Position numbers and translations under genes: made by a program | The notes under the pieces: model-generated | Seen by the model: only the letters and a program-made list of their open reading frames with translations | What the model was told of the DNA's origin: nothing | The model's database searches: none | Source of the DNA: Rugalucina vietnamica | Taxonomy: Eukaryota; Mollusca; Bivalvia; Lucinida; Lucinidae | NCBI GenBank assembly: GCA_964017185.1 | Contig: OZ024872.1 | Coordinates: forward strand, 59,079,817-59,143,816 | Length of the DNA stretch: 64,000 nucleotides | Direction: 5' to 3' | Part shown: one piece after another, positions 29,162-42,501 of the stretch | Numbering within the stretch: position 1 is the first letter of the stretch | Layout: every line of letters starts with the position of its first letter

Positions 29162-29987
29162 CAGGTTCGTTTCATAATTTAATACATAGAGATATTCTCA
29201 TAAGTAATGGCATAGCAGTACCAGTACTTGAAGCTCGGCCAAGTTTTATTTGGGTGTTTTCAGATTTCTGTCGATTTATAAATAGATGATAACACATTAA
29301 AGATGAAAAGCGAAATAGTATAACTTCTGTGACACAAATATCAACTTAAACATTGATTTCTCACACTACAGGGAAGTATGAATTAAAATTTATTATTCCA
29401 TTAAAATGACAGATCATCCAGTAGACTACACCTTATGATAATATTTGGTCTACCCTATTTACAGTCAAGGTTATCGAAGCTTGAAATCTTGCATCTTACA
29501 AGACTGCCTTACATTGTTTGGGCTGTCTTTTCGCCATTTTGTGTGCAAGTACCTTTTCGAGCAGCTTCCTTGGGATAGAGTATTTACATGTAACTGTTCC
29601 ACCAGTGTTATTAGTAAACACAGCCGATTAAATGTATCATTATGTATCAAAGGCTGACTTTTTGTATAATATGGTGCCGCGCACTACGGCTAGTAGGGTG
29701 CAATATTTCAAGCTTCAATCAGCTTGACTATACACAGGGTATACCAAATTAGGTGTGATGTACTGAGTGATATGTCAATTTGACAATATTATCTGTTAAA
29801 GGTTCAACCTTTCTTGAAGTGTGTGAAATCAATGTTAAAATGATATTTGTATCCCAGAAGTTATGATATAATGCTTGTCATTTTAGTGTGTTACTATTCA
29901 TAAATAAATTGAGCAAAATCAAAAATGTAATCAGCGCATATTTCTATCATGTATTTAACGAAATAAAAAAATCCGTTTGAGAACCTG
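29162..29987. mobile_element. TA-flanked inverted-repeat element (826 bp)
   Basis: The ends CAGGTTC and GAACCTG are flanked by TA (29160-29161 and 29988-29989). Imperfect complementarity continues inward. Removing it restores the order TTGAATATTATGGTAAT...TATTGCCC seen uninterrupted at about 32889-32930. No transposase is visible. Confidence 0.65.
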
Positions 29988-30330
29988 TATATTGCCCCAG
30001 GGTGGGGGCAGATGAGCCCCTGTGGTTTTATTCGTTGTTTTTTGTTGTTGTTGTTGTTGTTGGGTTTTTTTTTCGGATTCATTAATATTCAGACTTACTG
30101 CCCAGTTCCTGCATTTTTTCCATTAAATGACATTTTAACAGTTTTCCCCATTCAAATGCATAGGCAATCTAAGTTGTCCTTGACATAAATTAGGTCAAGG
30201 TCATCTCAGGGTCATGATTTATATATGCATTGAAGTACTTTTGACTTTAGTCATTGATGCTTCATGCTAAGTTTCGTTGAAATCGGTCTACCGGCTCCAG
30301 TAGTTACATAACTTTTTCATGCTCAGATCA
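29988..30330 (+). repeat. Helitron-like tandem unit fragment, right of insertion
   Basis: Contains TATTGCCCCAGGGTGGGGGC, TAGGTCAAGGTCATC and GATGCTTCATGCTAAGTTTC. A (TTG)n tract is at about 30042-30061. It lacks the terminal hairpin, so it is a partial copy. Confidence 0.65.
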
Positions 30331-31787
30331 GATGAGACTAAAATTTATCCTGCTCATAAATGTTAAACTGCCAACAACTGATGGTATTGTAACATTTATA
30401 AATAGGATAAATTACAAGTTTTGATATTCTTAACTTATTTTGATTATTTCAGTATTTATAAGCACTTTAATAAATTTTATACTCAGCCGAGTTGAGCATG
30501 AAAAAAGTTTTACAACCTCAGAACCAGGGAGCCAAAATTCACATTATGTTTGTGGTGCCATAATATCAGTCCAGCAATAATCCAGTGATGCAGATTCTGT
30601 CTGGCACTCAACCTGAAATGTAATTTCATACATGTTTATAACAGAATGACAAAGAGCAAACATGACACACTGGCATATATTTTACCTCACAAACTTATAG
30701 AATACCTTTATAGATAAAGGTTCACTATCCCATTTTGTTAAATACTGCCCATCTTCTCTTTTTGAATGTTTAACTGATTTATATTTGAGTCTTGATGAGC
30801 GAAAACCAATCTTCAGGAATTCTTACACAAACCGACCTGTACAGTCACAGAAAAATGTTATAAGCTTTAAATTTTGGATTTAAGAAGAACACAAATTGAA
30901 ATATCTGTACAGTGAAAACAAAGGTGCTAATTAGCAGTGCAAAGACTGCACAGCTGATCTGTGCCTTTGTTTTGAGTTAAAAATCTGGTTTTCTCTTGAC
31001 GAGGCTCATTTTATCTATCAATTTTAAACATATCATCACAAAACGAATGCATTATGACACAATTTGAATTGTTGGCATTTGTTGCACTTGTAGAAATGAA
31101 TTTTCTAGCCAGTAGAAGCAGTATGTATACAACTGAGTATGTAATTACCCTTCATATGGCCCCATATCTGTAGATTTTGATGACCCCATAATCACTTCTA
31201 AAGATCATAAGACAATTACTTGATGTGGGGATATCTACCTGGCTTGTTTTTCGGGCATTGTCAAGACAGCCACTTAACTAATATAAAGAAAAGGTGTCTT
31301 TAAAAACCTACCTAACAACCAAATAATCACTAGCACACTGTCCTCTAAATCTGTAGTTCGTAAGTAAAGCTGAATGTAGTCATGTTTACTGTAAATAAAT
31401 AACATATGTACAAGCTACAAACATTATAAACATTTCAAACATTTAGACTTTAAAGTATCTCAATATACAAGCAAAGTTAATATATGTAAAAAATAAATTC
31501 ATGTAAGTTGGAAAATAGAATGATGGATTCAGTTTCAAAATTCTACAAAAAAAGCAGCCATTCCTATAACTGTCTACTCATAAATTGCTGATGGATACAG
31601 TACATATATTTGACCATTTCTATAATTATACATACCATGTATACGATTCATTTAGACTATACTGTTGTGCTATGGAGGTTATTTAAGGGGAGTGTTCACA
31701 GCTGCTGTGTCCTGTAAAGAAAACAACAGGAAGTTGCAAAGAAGGGCATGTAATGTGATTATGAAACAAAATATTTAAAGTACTTCA
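30331..31787. other. No recognisable feature
   Basis: About 1.4 kb of AT-rich sequence without a supported gene or repeat. Confidence 0.45.
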
Positions 31788-31990
31788 GAACCTCTTTATA
31801 ACACTATTGTCAGATTGTTGGGGTCCAACACAATTTCCATGTTAACTATCCAATCCATGTTATATTGAGAGTAAAATGTATAGACACATAGCAAAAATAT
31901 TCTAAACTAGCTATTTGGGGTCCAACATGGATCAATGTTATATCCAAAACCATGTTGTAATGAAGTGTGTTATAAAGACGTCCAGGTGTA
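31788..31990. repeat. Small foldback element
   Basis: CTCTTTATAACACTA at the left pairs with TGTGTTATAAAGACG at the right. The block GGGGTCCAACA occurs at about 31819 and 31918. About 200 bp, with no coding content. Confidence 0.5.
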
Positions 31991-32340
31991 TTACTGAACT
32001 TACTGTAAGTTGTATCTAAACTTCACAAGGTGAACAATGGTATCAGTGACAAAATGCAGTTTAAAAGGATCAGATTAAACATGATAAATGACAAATACTT
32101 TGTAATGCTTCAAACTGTCAATAGCCAAACAAGAGATGGAATAAAGAAAAAAAATGCATTATAAGACTTGAGTATATAAACACTCATTTACCCAGTAAAT
32201 AAAATATACTACAGTGTTAGTTCATTTTTAATAAATTATAATTGGGAGTCCAAATTGCACAGTGTCGTCTAGATAGGCCATCAATGCAAAACATATGCAC
32301 ATTTCCTTGCCCATTTTTATACATATTACAAAATAATACC

Positions 32341-33886
32341 AGAGGACCAATGGTCCTGTAAACACTCACCTGAGATCTGGATATACCAATGAATTTGTTT
32401 GACTTTTAACTATTATGGTCATATACATGTATATAGCCCCCAGGCCAGGGACAGATGAACCCATGGGGTTAATTTTATTTTCAGAATCATAAAAATTCTG
32501 TCCAATTGTGCATTTCTTTTAAAGCTATTCCCTTCAAATGACATTTTAACAATTTTCCACATTCAAGTTTCAACTGCATTGGCGACCTATGTTGACCTTG
32601 CCTTAAAATAGGCCAAGGTCATCACTGGGTCATGATTTATATATACATTGTAGTACTTGAGTCACCGATGCTTCATGCTTACATGTAGTTTCGTTATTAT
32701 CAGTCTATGTGTTCCAGAAGAGATTTTTGAATGGTTTTTACCATATATGGGCATGTCGGCCATCTTGGTCATGTGACCTAGGCTAGATTATTTACATGTA
32801 AATACACATTGGTCCCCCCTTCCTATAGATGCTTCATATAAAATTTGGCTTTGATTGGCCAAGCAGTTTCAGAGGACAAGATTGATTTTTTAATATTATG
32901 GTAATAATTATATATGTATATTGCCCAGGAGTGGGGGCAGATGAGTCCCTGGGGTCTTTTTTTTCAGAATCGCTGATGTTCAGTCCTGTAGCCAATTTCC
33001 CGCAAGATTTTCTCTTTAAATGGCATTTTAATAGTTTTCCCCATTTAAATGCATAGGGGGGCTATGTTGACCTTTTCATAAAATAGGTCAAGGTCATCAC
33101 AGGGTCATGATTTATGTATACATTGTAGTACTTTAGTCACCGATGCTTCAAGCTAAGTTTCATTGAAATAAATTCATGGGTTCTGGAGAAGATTTTTGAA
33201 GGGTCTTTACCATATATGGGCATGGTGGCCATCTTGGTTATATGTGACTTGGTTATATGTGACATTATTTAAATATACATTGGTTCCCTCTTCCTATAGA
33301 TGCTTCATATAAAATTTCACTTTGATTGGTCAAGCGGTTTCAGAGAAGATTTTTGAATATTATGGTAAATGCCCTGGGGATGGGGTCAGATGAGTCTCTG
33401 GAGTCAATTTTTTTTTGAGAATCATTGGTAGTCAGTCCTATAGCACATTTCCTGCAAGATTTTCTCTTTAAAAGACATTTTAACAGTTTTCCCCATTCAA
33501 ATGTACTGGCGACCTATGTTGATCTTGCCATAAAATAGGTCAAGGTCATCACAGGGTCATGATCGATTTATATAAAACATTGTAGCACTTGAGTCATCAA
33601 TGCTTCATGCCAAGTTTCATTGAAATTAGTCCACCAGTTCCTGAGAAGAAGATTTTGAAGTTTTTTTCACCATATATGGGCATGGTGGACATCTTGGTCA
33701 TGTGACCTGGATTATTAATATATACATTGGTTCCCACTTCCTATTGATGCTTCATATAAAATTTGGCTTTGATTTGCCAAGTGGTTTCAGAGAACAAGAT
33801 CTTTGAAAATGGTGGATGGCGGATGGACAACCGGTGCCTACCCATCCTATAAGCTCACCTATTAGCCTTCGGCTCAGCTGAGCTAA
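32341..33886 (+). mobile_element. Helitron-like non-autonomous element with three tandem units
   Basis: The 5' end has a hairpin, AGGACCA-A-TGGTCCT, and CACTCACCTGAGA. The 3' end has a hairpin at 33852-33884 (AGCTCACCT...AGCTGAGCT) followed by CTAA and a flanking T, which fits the Helitron CTRR end. CTCACCTGAG at the 5' side is complementary to the 3' hairpin region, a subterminal inverted repeat. Three units of about 450-480 bp start near 32432, 32916 and 33365. Each has GGTCAAGGTCATCAC, ATATATGGGCATG and TTTGGCTTTGATTGGCCAAG. No helicase is encoded. Confidence 0.65.
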
Positions 33887-34937
33887 TAAAGAAAAAGAAG
33901 AATAAAATACTACATACCAGTAGATACTATTTGGGACCGACATCTTGATTCTGAGACTGTATTTTGTCCACCCGTCATGTAATTTGTAAAATCACTCCTC
34001 ATGTAACTTGTAAAATCATACAATATGTGGGTAGGGGCTGGTGCAGTCAAATACTTCTGGAATTATAAATTGAATAACTACAATGTCAACATGTCACATG
34101 TACATACATTCTTCACTCATGTTTAAAAGTGAATACTTAGCTTATCAGGATGTTTTTACATACTGTATTACATAGTTCTTAATTAGCACACAGTGACATG
34201 CTAAAATAAGTACAAACTCTGCTCATTTTCTAAAAGCAAACTAGTACATTGTATTTGACACATATTTCACACATTATATTGCATGATTAGCAGCATTCAG
34301 TCCTAAACTTAAATGTTAAAACCCTATATTCTTTACAATTGGAACACTTAAATGACATCATCATTGATATTGGACATGGTTATTTCAGCCAGTATTTTGT
34401 TTTTGTTTGTAGTGTACGCTCATTAGAATGATATTTTGTAACATTGAGTAATGTTAAAATTTTAATCACACTGTGCGCTAAACAGAACAAATACTGTATC
34501 ATCCATTGGTATGTAAGACATATATCAGATGCTGATTGTTGAATCTGGCACGTTGAAGCTTCAAAAATTTTTGAAAAGGCCTGGTGCAAATATCTGAATA
34601 TGGCTCCTATGATTTTTTTTTTTTTACCTTTTCTTTAAGGTTTTTTTATTAGAATCTAGAAATAACTACAAGCAACAGCTTGTAAATGGGAAATTTGACT
34701 TTAGGCAAGTATGATGTGGCTGTCTTATAGAGAGTTATAAGCATTTTGGGATTGATTTTACTGGCTGCTGGTTGTCTTGTGGAGGTGGCTGTCTTATGCA
34801 GAGATAAAATATAGTGAAAATGATTGGGAATGTTTCAGACTGGCTCTCTTATGCAGGTGGAGCTCTTTTAAAGGTGGCTGATTCAGCAGGTTCAACCGTA
34901 TATTAATTATCTGGCAAATACTACAGTGCATATTCTG
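33887..34937. other. No gene; dispersed motif copy 2
   Basis: The stretch is AT-rich. CACTGTGCGCTAAACAGAAC followed by AAATACTGTAT at about 34470-34495 resembles 29-64. Confidence 0.4.
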
Positions 34938-37319
34938 AGGCTGAATTTTTTTTTTTTTTGTTTGTCCTTTACCTACCTACCCACAATTTACCCCCCTACT
35001 CAAAAAATTATATTGCAATTTCCTGAGGAAAATATTTTTTGTTTTCATAAGGCTGAAATGTATTTTTATTAGCATGATTTGTGTTTTATTAAATTTTTAA
35101 ATGCCAGTATAAGGCCAAAAAAAATAAAAATGTTTCTCAGGCACCGCCGCATCTGTCTGAAACCCCCCGCATTACCCCTTTTTATCGTCTCAAAAAAAAA
35201 AAAATAAATAAAATAGCGCATCTGTTTCAAATCTTCGTTTTTGTCTTTGGCGATCAAGGAGATAAAGCCAAGCGCTTGCAAAGAGGCATGGAAAGCGTCT
35301 TCATGATTTTGGGTTAATACAAAACATTTTTTTTTTGGACGGAAACATTTTTACTTTCGGATCCAAGACGTTTCTTCCCAAGGTTGTTTCGGTCCAGTTT
35401 GTTTGAAGAAAAAAAAACTAGTATGGTGGAATGGGTGTACCCTTAGAGGGTAGGGTAGGGAGGAATCCTTGTACAGAAGGATGGTTCACTAATAGGGTGG
35501 GTGTATCCTAGGAGCTAAGGTAGTGTGGAACCCTGGTAAGTTAGGGTAGTACAAGGCGCCGTTTTACCCTAATATATTCCTGTATTGTATTGCAGTTAAG
35601 GCGTTTATGTGCGGATGAATTCACTGTTAAAAAGATCGTTTGCAGGGAATTCGCCAAGGTTCAATTTTCTTACAGTTTCTCTTTATGGTAAAAAAAAAAT
35701 TAAAAGCCGTTGTCAGGCGTTTGCCAAGGAGCGATTTTCTTACAGTTTCTCTTTATTGTACATTGAGAACAATTAATGTTAATTATCTTTTGCATATTTA
35801 AAACTGACAGAACAGGTTTTCTAATAGAAAGCATAATGTGTTTACGAACCGTGTCGGCTGCGTGTATATTCACGAGTGATAATTGCCATTTCAGTAATTT
35901 TTATACGGACACAATCCACCGCTCGCGAAGCGTGGATGACACGTTGTTTTCTTAAGATTAGCCATAAAAGTTGTGAAAATAAGCCAAAAGCACTAGGGGA
36001 TTATCGATAGACCATAACGAGACGGTAAACACAGGCTGCTGTAGGCTATTTGTGACAACTGTTACGCAACGTTGCTCACTTTCGACGGCGACACAAACCA
36101 AAGATTTTTTAAGCATTGGGACACCTATATCTTGTATAATTCTATCCGATCAGAAAATGCATTTGTGCTTTCTCGATTAAGAACGGCGAATTAAAATAAT
36201 TGTAAATAAGGAATCGGCAATGACACTTGTCCGCGTTAAATATCCGGGTGCGCCAATAAGTCAAAGGCGGAACAGCAACATTAGCGTGGTGTCATTGACG
36301 CTTTTTTCACATTCAATCGTTGTAGATCGTTTTTAATTGATTAAAATATGGAAACAAGCAAAATTTCACTTTTGTTTATTCCATTTTACAAGGACTCCGG
36401 GATAAACCGCCAATTTGCTCGGTTAAGCAAATTAACACGCCGTATAGGCGCTTTTCCCCACCCACAAAAACTACATGAACTGTGATCAGCCTGGTCCGAC
36501 TCAGTAGATTTGCATTACGCGCTTCACCTATAACGCGCATGCGACTTGTGGACCCCGACCAGCGCCTTAGTAGGAGTACCCTAGGAGATAACGATAGGGG
36601 AAACCCTAGTAGGGTATGGTGGTACACTAGTAGAGTGGGTGGCAATCGATGAAAGGTGAATTGAGGATCTGTCATCAGGACAACAATTTTGTAATACTCC
36701 GTTGTTGGTGGTGTTCTCATGGACCTGAATTGTTATTAGCTGTAAAAGTCATGGAATAAATGATATAAGGTCGAAAACGCCTGAATGATGTATCCAGCAA
36801 AGTTCGAAACGTCTACGAAACAATTTCGTTTCGCTCAAAAAACAAAAACAAGTTTTGATAAGTTTAACCTCGTTTTCGGACTTACTTTCACTTTCCACCT
36901 ACGTGAATGGAGAGCTAAAGAAACTCATAATTTTTACTTGTTTAATGGAATTGTCAGTCAAAAGTAAGTAAATTATGATGTTTTGTATGTTGTATTCAAA
37001 TTAGCAATAGCAATATTTCTGGCTTATTCTGCGTAGAAGTTGAGATTCACCCGATCGCATTAGTATTGTCTTGCCTTGTATCGTAATGTTCCCCCATCGA
37101 TTTATCGATGCACCTCGTTTTAACCCCGAGAAAGGGTATCACCACCACCAGAGTGACCAGACCCCAATGATAGAACTACACTGTCTGCCACCAACCATCA
37201 CCTTGACATATTTACTGTATTCCTATCACTGAGGTTGTTGTTTTTGGAGAAGAGAAGGCAGTCAAATGCTGAGCACCAAGTAGCCACTGATACCATTTTT
37301 AAAGTCTTTGGTATGACCC

Positions 37320-37385
37320 AGCTGATATTGAACGCACAAACTCCCACTTCCAAAGCCAACGCTGTAACCATTATGCCAGATGAGA
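37320..37385 (-). repeat. Degenerate tRNA-like segment
   Basis: On the minus strand GGCATAATGGTTACAGCGTTGG resembles a box A and GTGCGTTCAATATC a decayed box B. It is probably a SINE head and too degenerate for a tRNA call. Confidence 0.3.
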
Positions 37386-37436
37386 GTCTGGTATTTCGAC
37401 AGGAACATCATAATAGAAAATACAACCCACAGGTAA

Positions 37437-37580
37437 AGCTATGTTGTACAGTGGTATACATATATTTTTGTATTTTTGCTTTAAGACAGATTATGGGTGA
37501 TGCAGCTCTAGTGCATACCCACAATCTATTTTTTTGAGCAAAATTAGAAAAATATAAATTTTTTTCACGCATGTTTTCCG
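37437..37580. mobile_element. GCCTCG-type palindromic foldback family, copy 1 (degenerate)
   Basis: TATTTTTGCTTTAAGACAGATTATGGGTG pairs imperfectly with CATACCCACAATCTATTTTTTTGAGC, and the right end is GCATGTTTTCC. The layout matches 55361-55633 and 63560-63830, but the G+C centre is lost. Confidence 0.55.
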
Positions 37581-37620
37581 GTTGCCAAAAAAAAAAAAGT
37601 GGCCTCATCTGTTTTTGGGT

Positions 37621-37621
37621 G

Positions 37622-37671
<50 letters not shown>
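37621..37671. repeat. A homopolymer tract
   Basis: About 50 consecutive A. It lies in the right arm of the 34938-37961 foldback. Confidence 0.95.
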
Positions 37672-37675
<4 letters not shown>

Positions 37676-38021
37676 CCTGCCTCATCTGTTTTTTCCAAAA
37701 AGTGCCTGAGAAACAATTGTAATTTTTTTTGGCCTAATTATATTTGTTTTTCCTGAAGATCTGTACCCTTTTTGTGAAATTCTATTACTTTAAATTCATA
37801 CCTGCCTATATTACATGTAATATGCTTTCTAGACAAAAATGTTGAAAGTAAATTTTCTATTTTCTACAGAAAGCAAAATATAATATAATAATTCCCTACC
37901 TACCCAAGGTTAAAATGTTGGGTAGGTAAAGGACAACCAAACATTTTTTTAATTCAGGCCTGATAAACTGCTAGTAAGGATTAAAGATGCTGGTACATCC
38001 ATGCAATTAGACAAAGCTTCA

Positions 38022-38068
38022 GTGTGTGTCTGTGTCTGTGTGTGTGTGTGTGTGGGGGGGGGGGGGGT
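38022..38068. repeat. TG microsatellite followed by a G run
   Basis: GTGTGTCTGTGTCTGTGTGTG... continues into 14 consecutive G. Confidence 0.9.
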
Positions 38069-38507
38069 AGCTGCAGGCTTTAATTAGGCATTGCCTTTTA
38101 GTCTTGGGGCATGCTTCCCAGGAAAAGTTTGAAACCTCAATGTTTTTGTGGTCTGTTTGTTTTCTTTTGTTTATAAATTTGTACAGCTGAAAGAACTGGT
38201 TTATCACAAATTGAATATTTCAGATCATATCCTGCTATTAAGTTTATAAACTTATGAGAAAAGTAAAACAGAAGGCACAGAGATTCAATGATTGTACTGT
38301 CAAATTTAAAATCCCAGCCCATACACCAGGCGGAAATGAAAGTACAGCACAAATCAACACAAAGCTGTTATAACACACAAGAGAAAAACCTGCATACACA
38401 TTTTTCATACACAGTGTAAACTTTAAAGATCAGGTTTACCTGACAACAAATCAGAGTTTTGATAGTGCATTCCACTGAACTGCTCATTAACTTACTGCAT
38501 GTTTATA

Positions 38508-38545
38508 AATACCGTATGCGTTCTAATTAGTGCACATGCTTCAAT
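38508..38545. repeat. Dispersed terminal-like motif, copy 3 (inverted)
   Basis: ATACCGTATGCGTTCTAATTAG is the inverted form of the motif at 29-64. Confidence 0.4.
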
Positions 38546-38576
38546 AAGCGCACACCCCGGTCATTTCCGAAAAAGA

Positions 38577-39475
38577 GGTGGGGGGTCAGGAGGGGGGTCT
38601 GGTCACAGATCACAGAGATTTAAAACACAAAATCACAAATCACAGAGTTTTCAAATGATGACTTCACAAATCACAGACAATAAATTTTCCTAATCACAGA
38701 GAATTCAACAATTTGGCCAATGTTTTTGCACTTTATTGACTGATTTACAGCATATATAACTTCTCATTTGCTAAAATAACTAATCGTGTCAAGGAAATGT
38801 GTCATTTTATTTCATTATTTCATAGTTACTTGTAAAATAAGAATACCTTAGCCTTACATTACATGTATGGTAGAGGCTCTTGCCTTTTTACGATGGTGAA
38901 GAGGAAAATGGAATCATTTTACTAACTGCCTATAAAGTATAACAAAGACCTCTATTTAAACTTTAATAAATTAATATGATATGCATCAGTATTTTATTCT
39001 GGTGTTGGTCAGTATATTAACAGCTTTAAAATATAGTCTTAAACCTCAAATGAAAATGGTAATTCTATGCATGATGGCTTTATTTCTGTTAGTCACCAGA
39101 CCTGTCGGCCACCAAATGTTAAAGTAATTCATGAGTGGCAAGTTGCAAAGGATATGGGATGGGGTATGCCTATTGTTGAAAGGGGGGTTCGGGGATCTCC
39201 CCCGAGAAAATTTTATTATTCTGGAGGTCCATGGATGCAATTTAATGTACTTTTAGACCATTGGTTTTACAATCACAAGGAATGATGATAATCACAATTC
39301 ACAGACTTGAAAATTTCACAGATCACAGGGATTTAAATTTGTGTTTCACACATCACAGAAAATACCTCTGTCACAAATCACAAAGTTTAATTTTGCTTTT
39401 TCGCAAATCACATACTTTAAGAAAGACCAATCACACATCACAGAAAAGGGTCCTTTACTGTCACCCACTTTTCTA
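38577..39475. repeat. TCACAAATCACAG motif clusters flanking a ~580-bp core
   Basis: At least six copies of TCACA(A/G)ATCACAG-like motifs at 38600-38700 and about eight at 39285-39450 lie in the same orientation. The outer ends GGTGGGGGGTCAGGAGGGG and CCTTTACTGTCACCCAC are weakly complementary. The pattern suggests a non-autonomous transposon with subterminal binding sites, or a motif array split by an insertion. No protein was recognised. Confidence 0.5.
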
Positions 39476-39904
39476 GATCAGCTGGCTAACCTGCATTCCG
39501 ATACATTTTGTGACCTCGCTCCACTTCCGTGTGGAGAGGTCTAACGGTGCACCGATGGACATGGAAATATTCCGTCTACAACTATTTATGTATGACTAAG
39601 ACCAGACGAGGCTCACCTGATCTTGACAGTTTTCAGTTCAGAAAAATCATTACACGTTACACACGTAAAGGTTATAACTTAAATGTTATGCGACAGTCTG
39701 CATGCTAAGTATTTAACCCAATCATGGTTTGATAACTATGATACCTTCTTTATTTGCATGCTGGTGGGTCGGGTATCAGACTCTGATGACTGATGATGGC
39801 CCCGACATAAAGCTAAGCAAAATACAATAAGCATTTAGCAAACAGCATATAGCAATTAGATTGTCGCCCCGGCCTTGCACAAAAAATGCCATCAAAGTTC
39901 ATTT

Positions 39905-40296
39905 TCAAGGAAGCATAAAGGGACCAGTGATTGATAAAAAATAGCCATGTTTGATAAATTTTAGGATCATACATGCATTGGAGAATGCACGTGTACATAC
40001 CATATTGAAGCTTGAACCATCCCAATGTTTTTCAGTAAGTCCATTTATGACGTCATCACGTCACATTCTCAGTGAAATCATTTTAACACACCCACCATCA
40101 TTCAGCGTGAATCATGGTCAGGTGGGCCAGTGATCGATCACCTTCTTCTGCAGCTAATTTGGAAGGTATGTACATTTTTAGAAAGCGTGATTATTCATTA
40201 CCTCTAGCCACGAAACACAACTTGGAAATAAAGCAGCGAAATGAACGAGGTGGTAATAAAAGCATAAACGCCCACAGAAACAATGGAAAACTTTTG

Positions 40297-40328
<32 letters not shown>

Positions 40329-40735
40329 GAAATCACAGAAATTGTCCATTAATCGCAGCCTTATCCTATACAATTTGGAATGTGGATCAGTTTAATAGTT
40401 TAGTCTGCAGTTACATTAAAAAATAAAGCCAGTCGGAACGAATGTTGATCGTTTCACGCAGAATTTCATCTTGAAGAATTTATTGAACAAACACCGCTTT
40501 TCAGCAGTACAACTAAGACCCCCCTTGGTAAAGTGCCAGAAAATGCAAGATAGAAAAGCTTTCCAAATAAACTTAAATTAATGTTTACAAGTATGTTAAT
40601 ATAATGTGCTTTAAGTTGAGACTAGCATAAGATTTACATCAGGCGTCCTTTGAGAATTAATAACCGATAACCACTAGTTGATCAATCACTGGTCCTTGAT
40701 CTATCACTGGTCACTTTATGCTATTCATGACCGGG
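39905..40735. mobile_element. Inverted-repeat element (about 830 bp)
   Basis: AGCATAAAGGGACCAGTGATTGAT at the left matches, inverted, ATCTATCACTGGTCACTTTATGCT at the right with a few differences. An A tract (40297-40324) lies inside. There is no clear target duplication and no coding content. Confidence 0.5.
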
Positions 40736-42365
40736 GTTCCGGTTGCGCATGCGCCAAGAGCTGTACACTATTTTTCTTGATCTCGGCTTTTATTTCAACT
40801 AACCCCCTTCAGCTCTTGGTATACCGGAACACCATCTGAAGTTCTCCTTGGAGGTTATGATGTAAAGAAAGATAGATAGATGACGAAAGACAAGTGACAC
40901 GCACATTCATTTTGATCTGTTTCGAAATATAAAAAGATTCAATTTTTGTATTTGAGGTTAATATTGGTGATCATCAGATTATAAGTCAAGCTAGGCAGCT
41001 TGAAATGAGCTTTCACTATCTAGTATCTATCTTAAAAACTATCTACGCCCTTGTGAGCATTTTTGGCAGCCATTGCGTGTCAGTGTTATGAAAAAGAAAA
41101 AGATAAAGAATGATAGTGAGTGTCAAGATGAAAGGTTAAAAACTAGATCGATGATGAAGGCGGGATGAAGGGGATCAATCATCCCACCAATCTTAATCAG
41201 AGTTTTGGTTTTCACACACAAAATAAATAATAACAAGCAGATCTCTCATAATCTGGGTTTGCAGCCTTAGGCTTTTTTCAGCATTTCATTAATTCATAAA
41301 ATAAATTACAGAGATGGAAAGATTTTCAAAAAAGCTGAAACTTGCATTTATAATATTGTCAGCTGAAACTGAAAGTAGGTCACTACAATAAATTCAGCTT
41401 GATCAATTTATCTGGGCCTACTGTAAGGCGTCACTATGTCATATGGAAATATTACTTACCTTAGCTTTTAGACAATATTTTCCACAACAGCTGCTCTTTA
41501 GATCATCGACAAAATAGCCAAAATACATCAAATTGTTTGAGTCGAGTTAATTGGCCGCCAGGCGTCGCTTCAACAGGGTAGGGTCGATCAATAATTATCC
41601 ATCTAGCCATGTGTCTAACCAAGAATGTTTTTCCGAGTACAATATATATTGTGAAATAACAAGAAGTAAATGAAAAAATAGGAAAAATAATGTAATAAAA
41701 TAAATATACAACAAAAGTAATTCATCTGCCCATAAAGCACAACTATTAAAATAATATTTTATCACAATTACTTCAGTTTTGAAATTTGTTTTTTTTTTTT
41801 TTTAAACCACAATTAGTGTATATAACTAACTAATATTTCTTATTGAACGACCCCTGTAAATATGAGAGAACTACTTCCTGACTTATGACGTATTTCGAAG
41901 TTGGTAGTCCTGGGGTAAGTCAGGTACCCCATGTCCACGTTTTAAAATGAAACATAACTCTTTGTAAAGACAAAGTAGTATATTTTTTACTTTACAAGAA
42001 CTACATAATATCAATCATTTACTTTTGGAATTCGGATAAATGCAAAAATACAATTTTTTCACAACAGTTCAAAAGTAAAAACACCCACTTCCGGAATAGT
42101 CCATTTTAAAACTGGTTTTAAAAGTAGGCGTACTAAATATTAATTTAATAAATTACTAAAAAGAGATTCTTATTTCAATAATAAATAACGCCGTAGAAAA
42201 TACACAATTGAACGAGTATCAAGAAATAATACTAACTAGATGTTTATACGTAGTGAAAAGAAAAAAAATGAAAGAAAAAGTCTAATACGGACTGTAATAT
42301 TGAGATTGGAATCAAGTAGAGAGGCGAGACAGTGAAGAGTAAGGAGGACATGAGAGCAGATAGAT
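40736..42365. other. No recognisable gene
   Basis: An NRF-1-like GCGCATGCGC sits at 40746-40755 next to CCGGGGTTCCGG, resembling the core of the foldback at 59936-60705. The remainder is AT-rich with no feature I can support. Confidence 0.4.
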
Positions 42366-42422
42366 AAATGAATGAATGAATGAATGAATGAATGAATGAA
42401 TGAATGAATGAATGAATGAATG
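42366..42422. repeat. (TGAA)n microsatellite, about 14 copies
   Basis: Uninterrupted GAAT/TGAA tetranucleotides. They lie downstream of the decayed LINE on the minus strand and may derive from its 3' tail. Confidence 0.9.
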
Positions 42423-42501
42423 TTCCCAGTTTCAAACCACCCGAAACGAACCCCCGCGGATTCGGAGATCGCAATAGAGCAGCAACAACGCATGTGCGAA
42501 A

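Larger units (their letters stand above)
34938..37961. mobile_element. Foldback element of ~3 kb
   Basis: The ends AGGCTGAATTTTTTT and AAAAATTCAGGCCT are inverted. Arms share GTCCTTTACCTACC (34965 against 37925) and GGCCAAAAAAAAT...TTTCTCAGGCAC...CATCTGT (35115-35160 against 37680-37735). The interior includes two G/T-rich stretches with TAGGGTAGGG-like repeats (35430-35560 and 36565-36640), the palindromic family copy at 37437-37580 and a long A tract (37621-37671). No transposase frame was recognised. Confidence 0.6.

Noticed and set aside
36785..36967. Possible host exon ending in an AAGTAAGT donor-like site
   Set aside because: It encodes only about 60 residues, has no acceptor or protein motif, and lies inside a foldback element.
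42366..42422. L2-type (TGAA)n LINE tail
   Set aside because: The orientation relative to the minus-strand LINE is opposite to the classical L2 tail, so it is reported only as a microsatellite.
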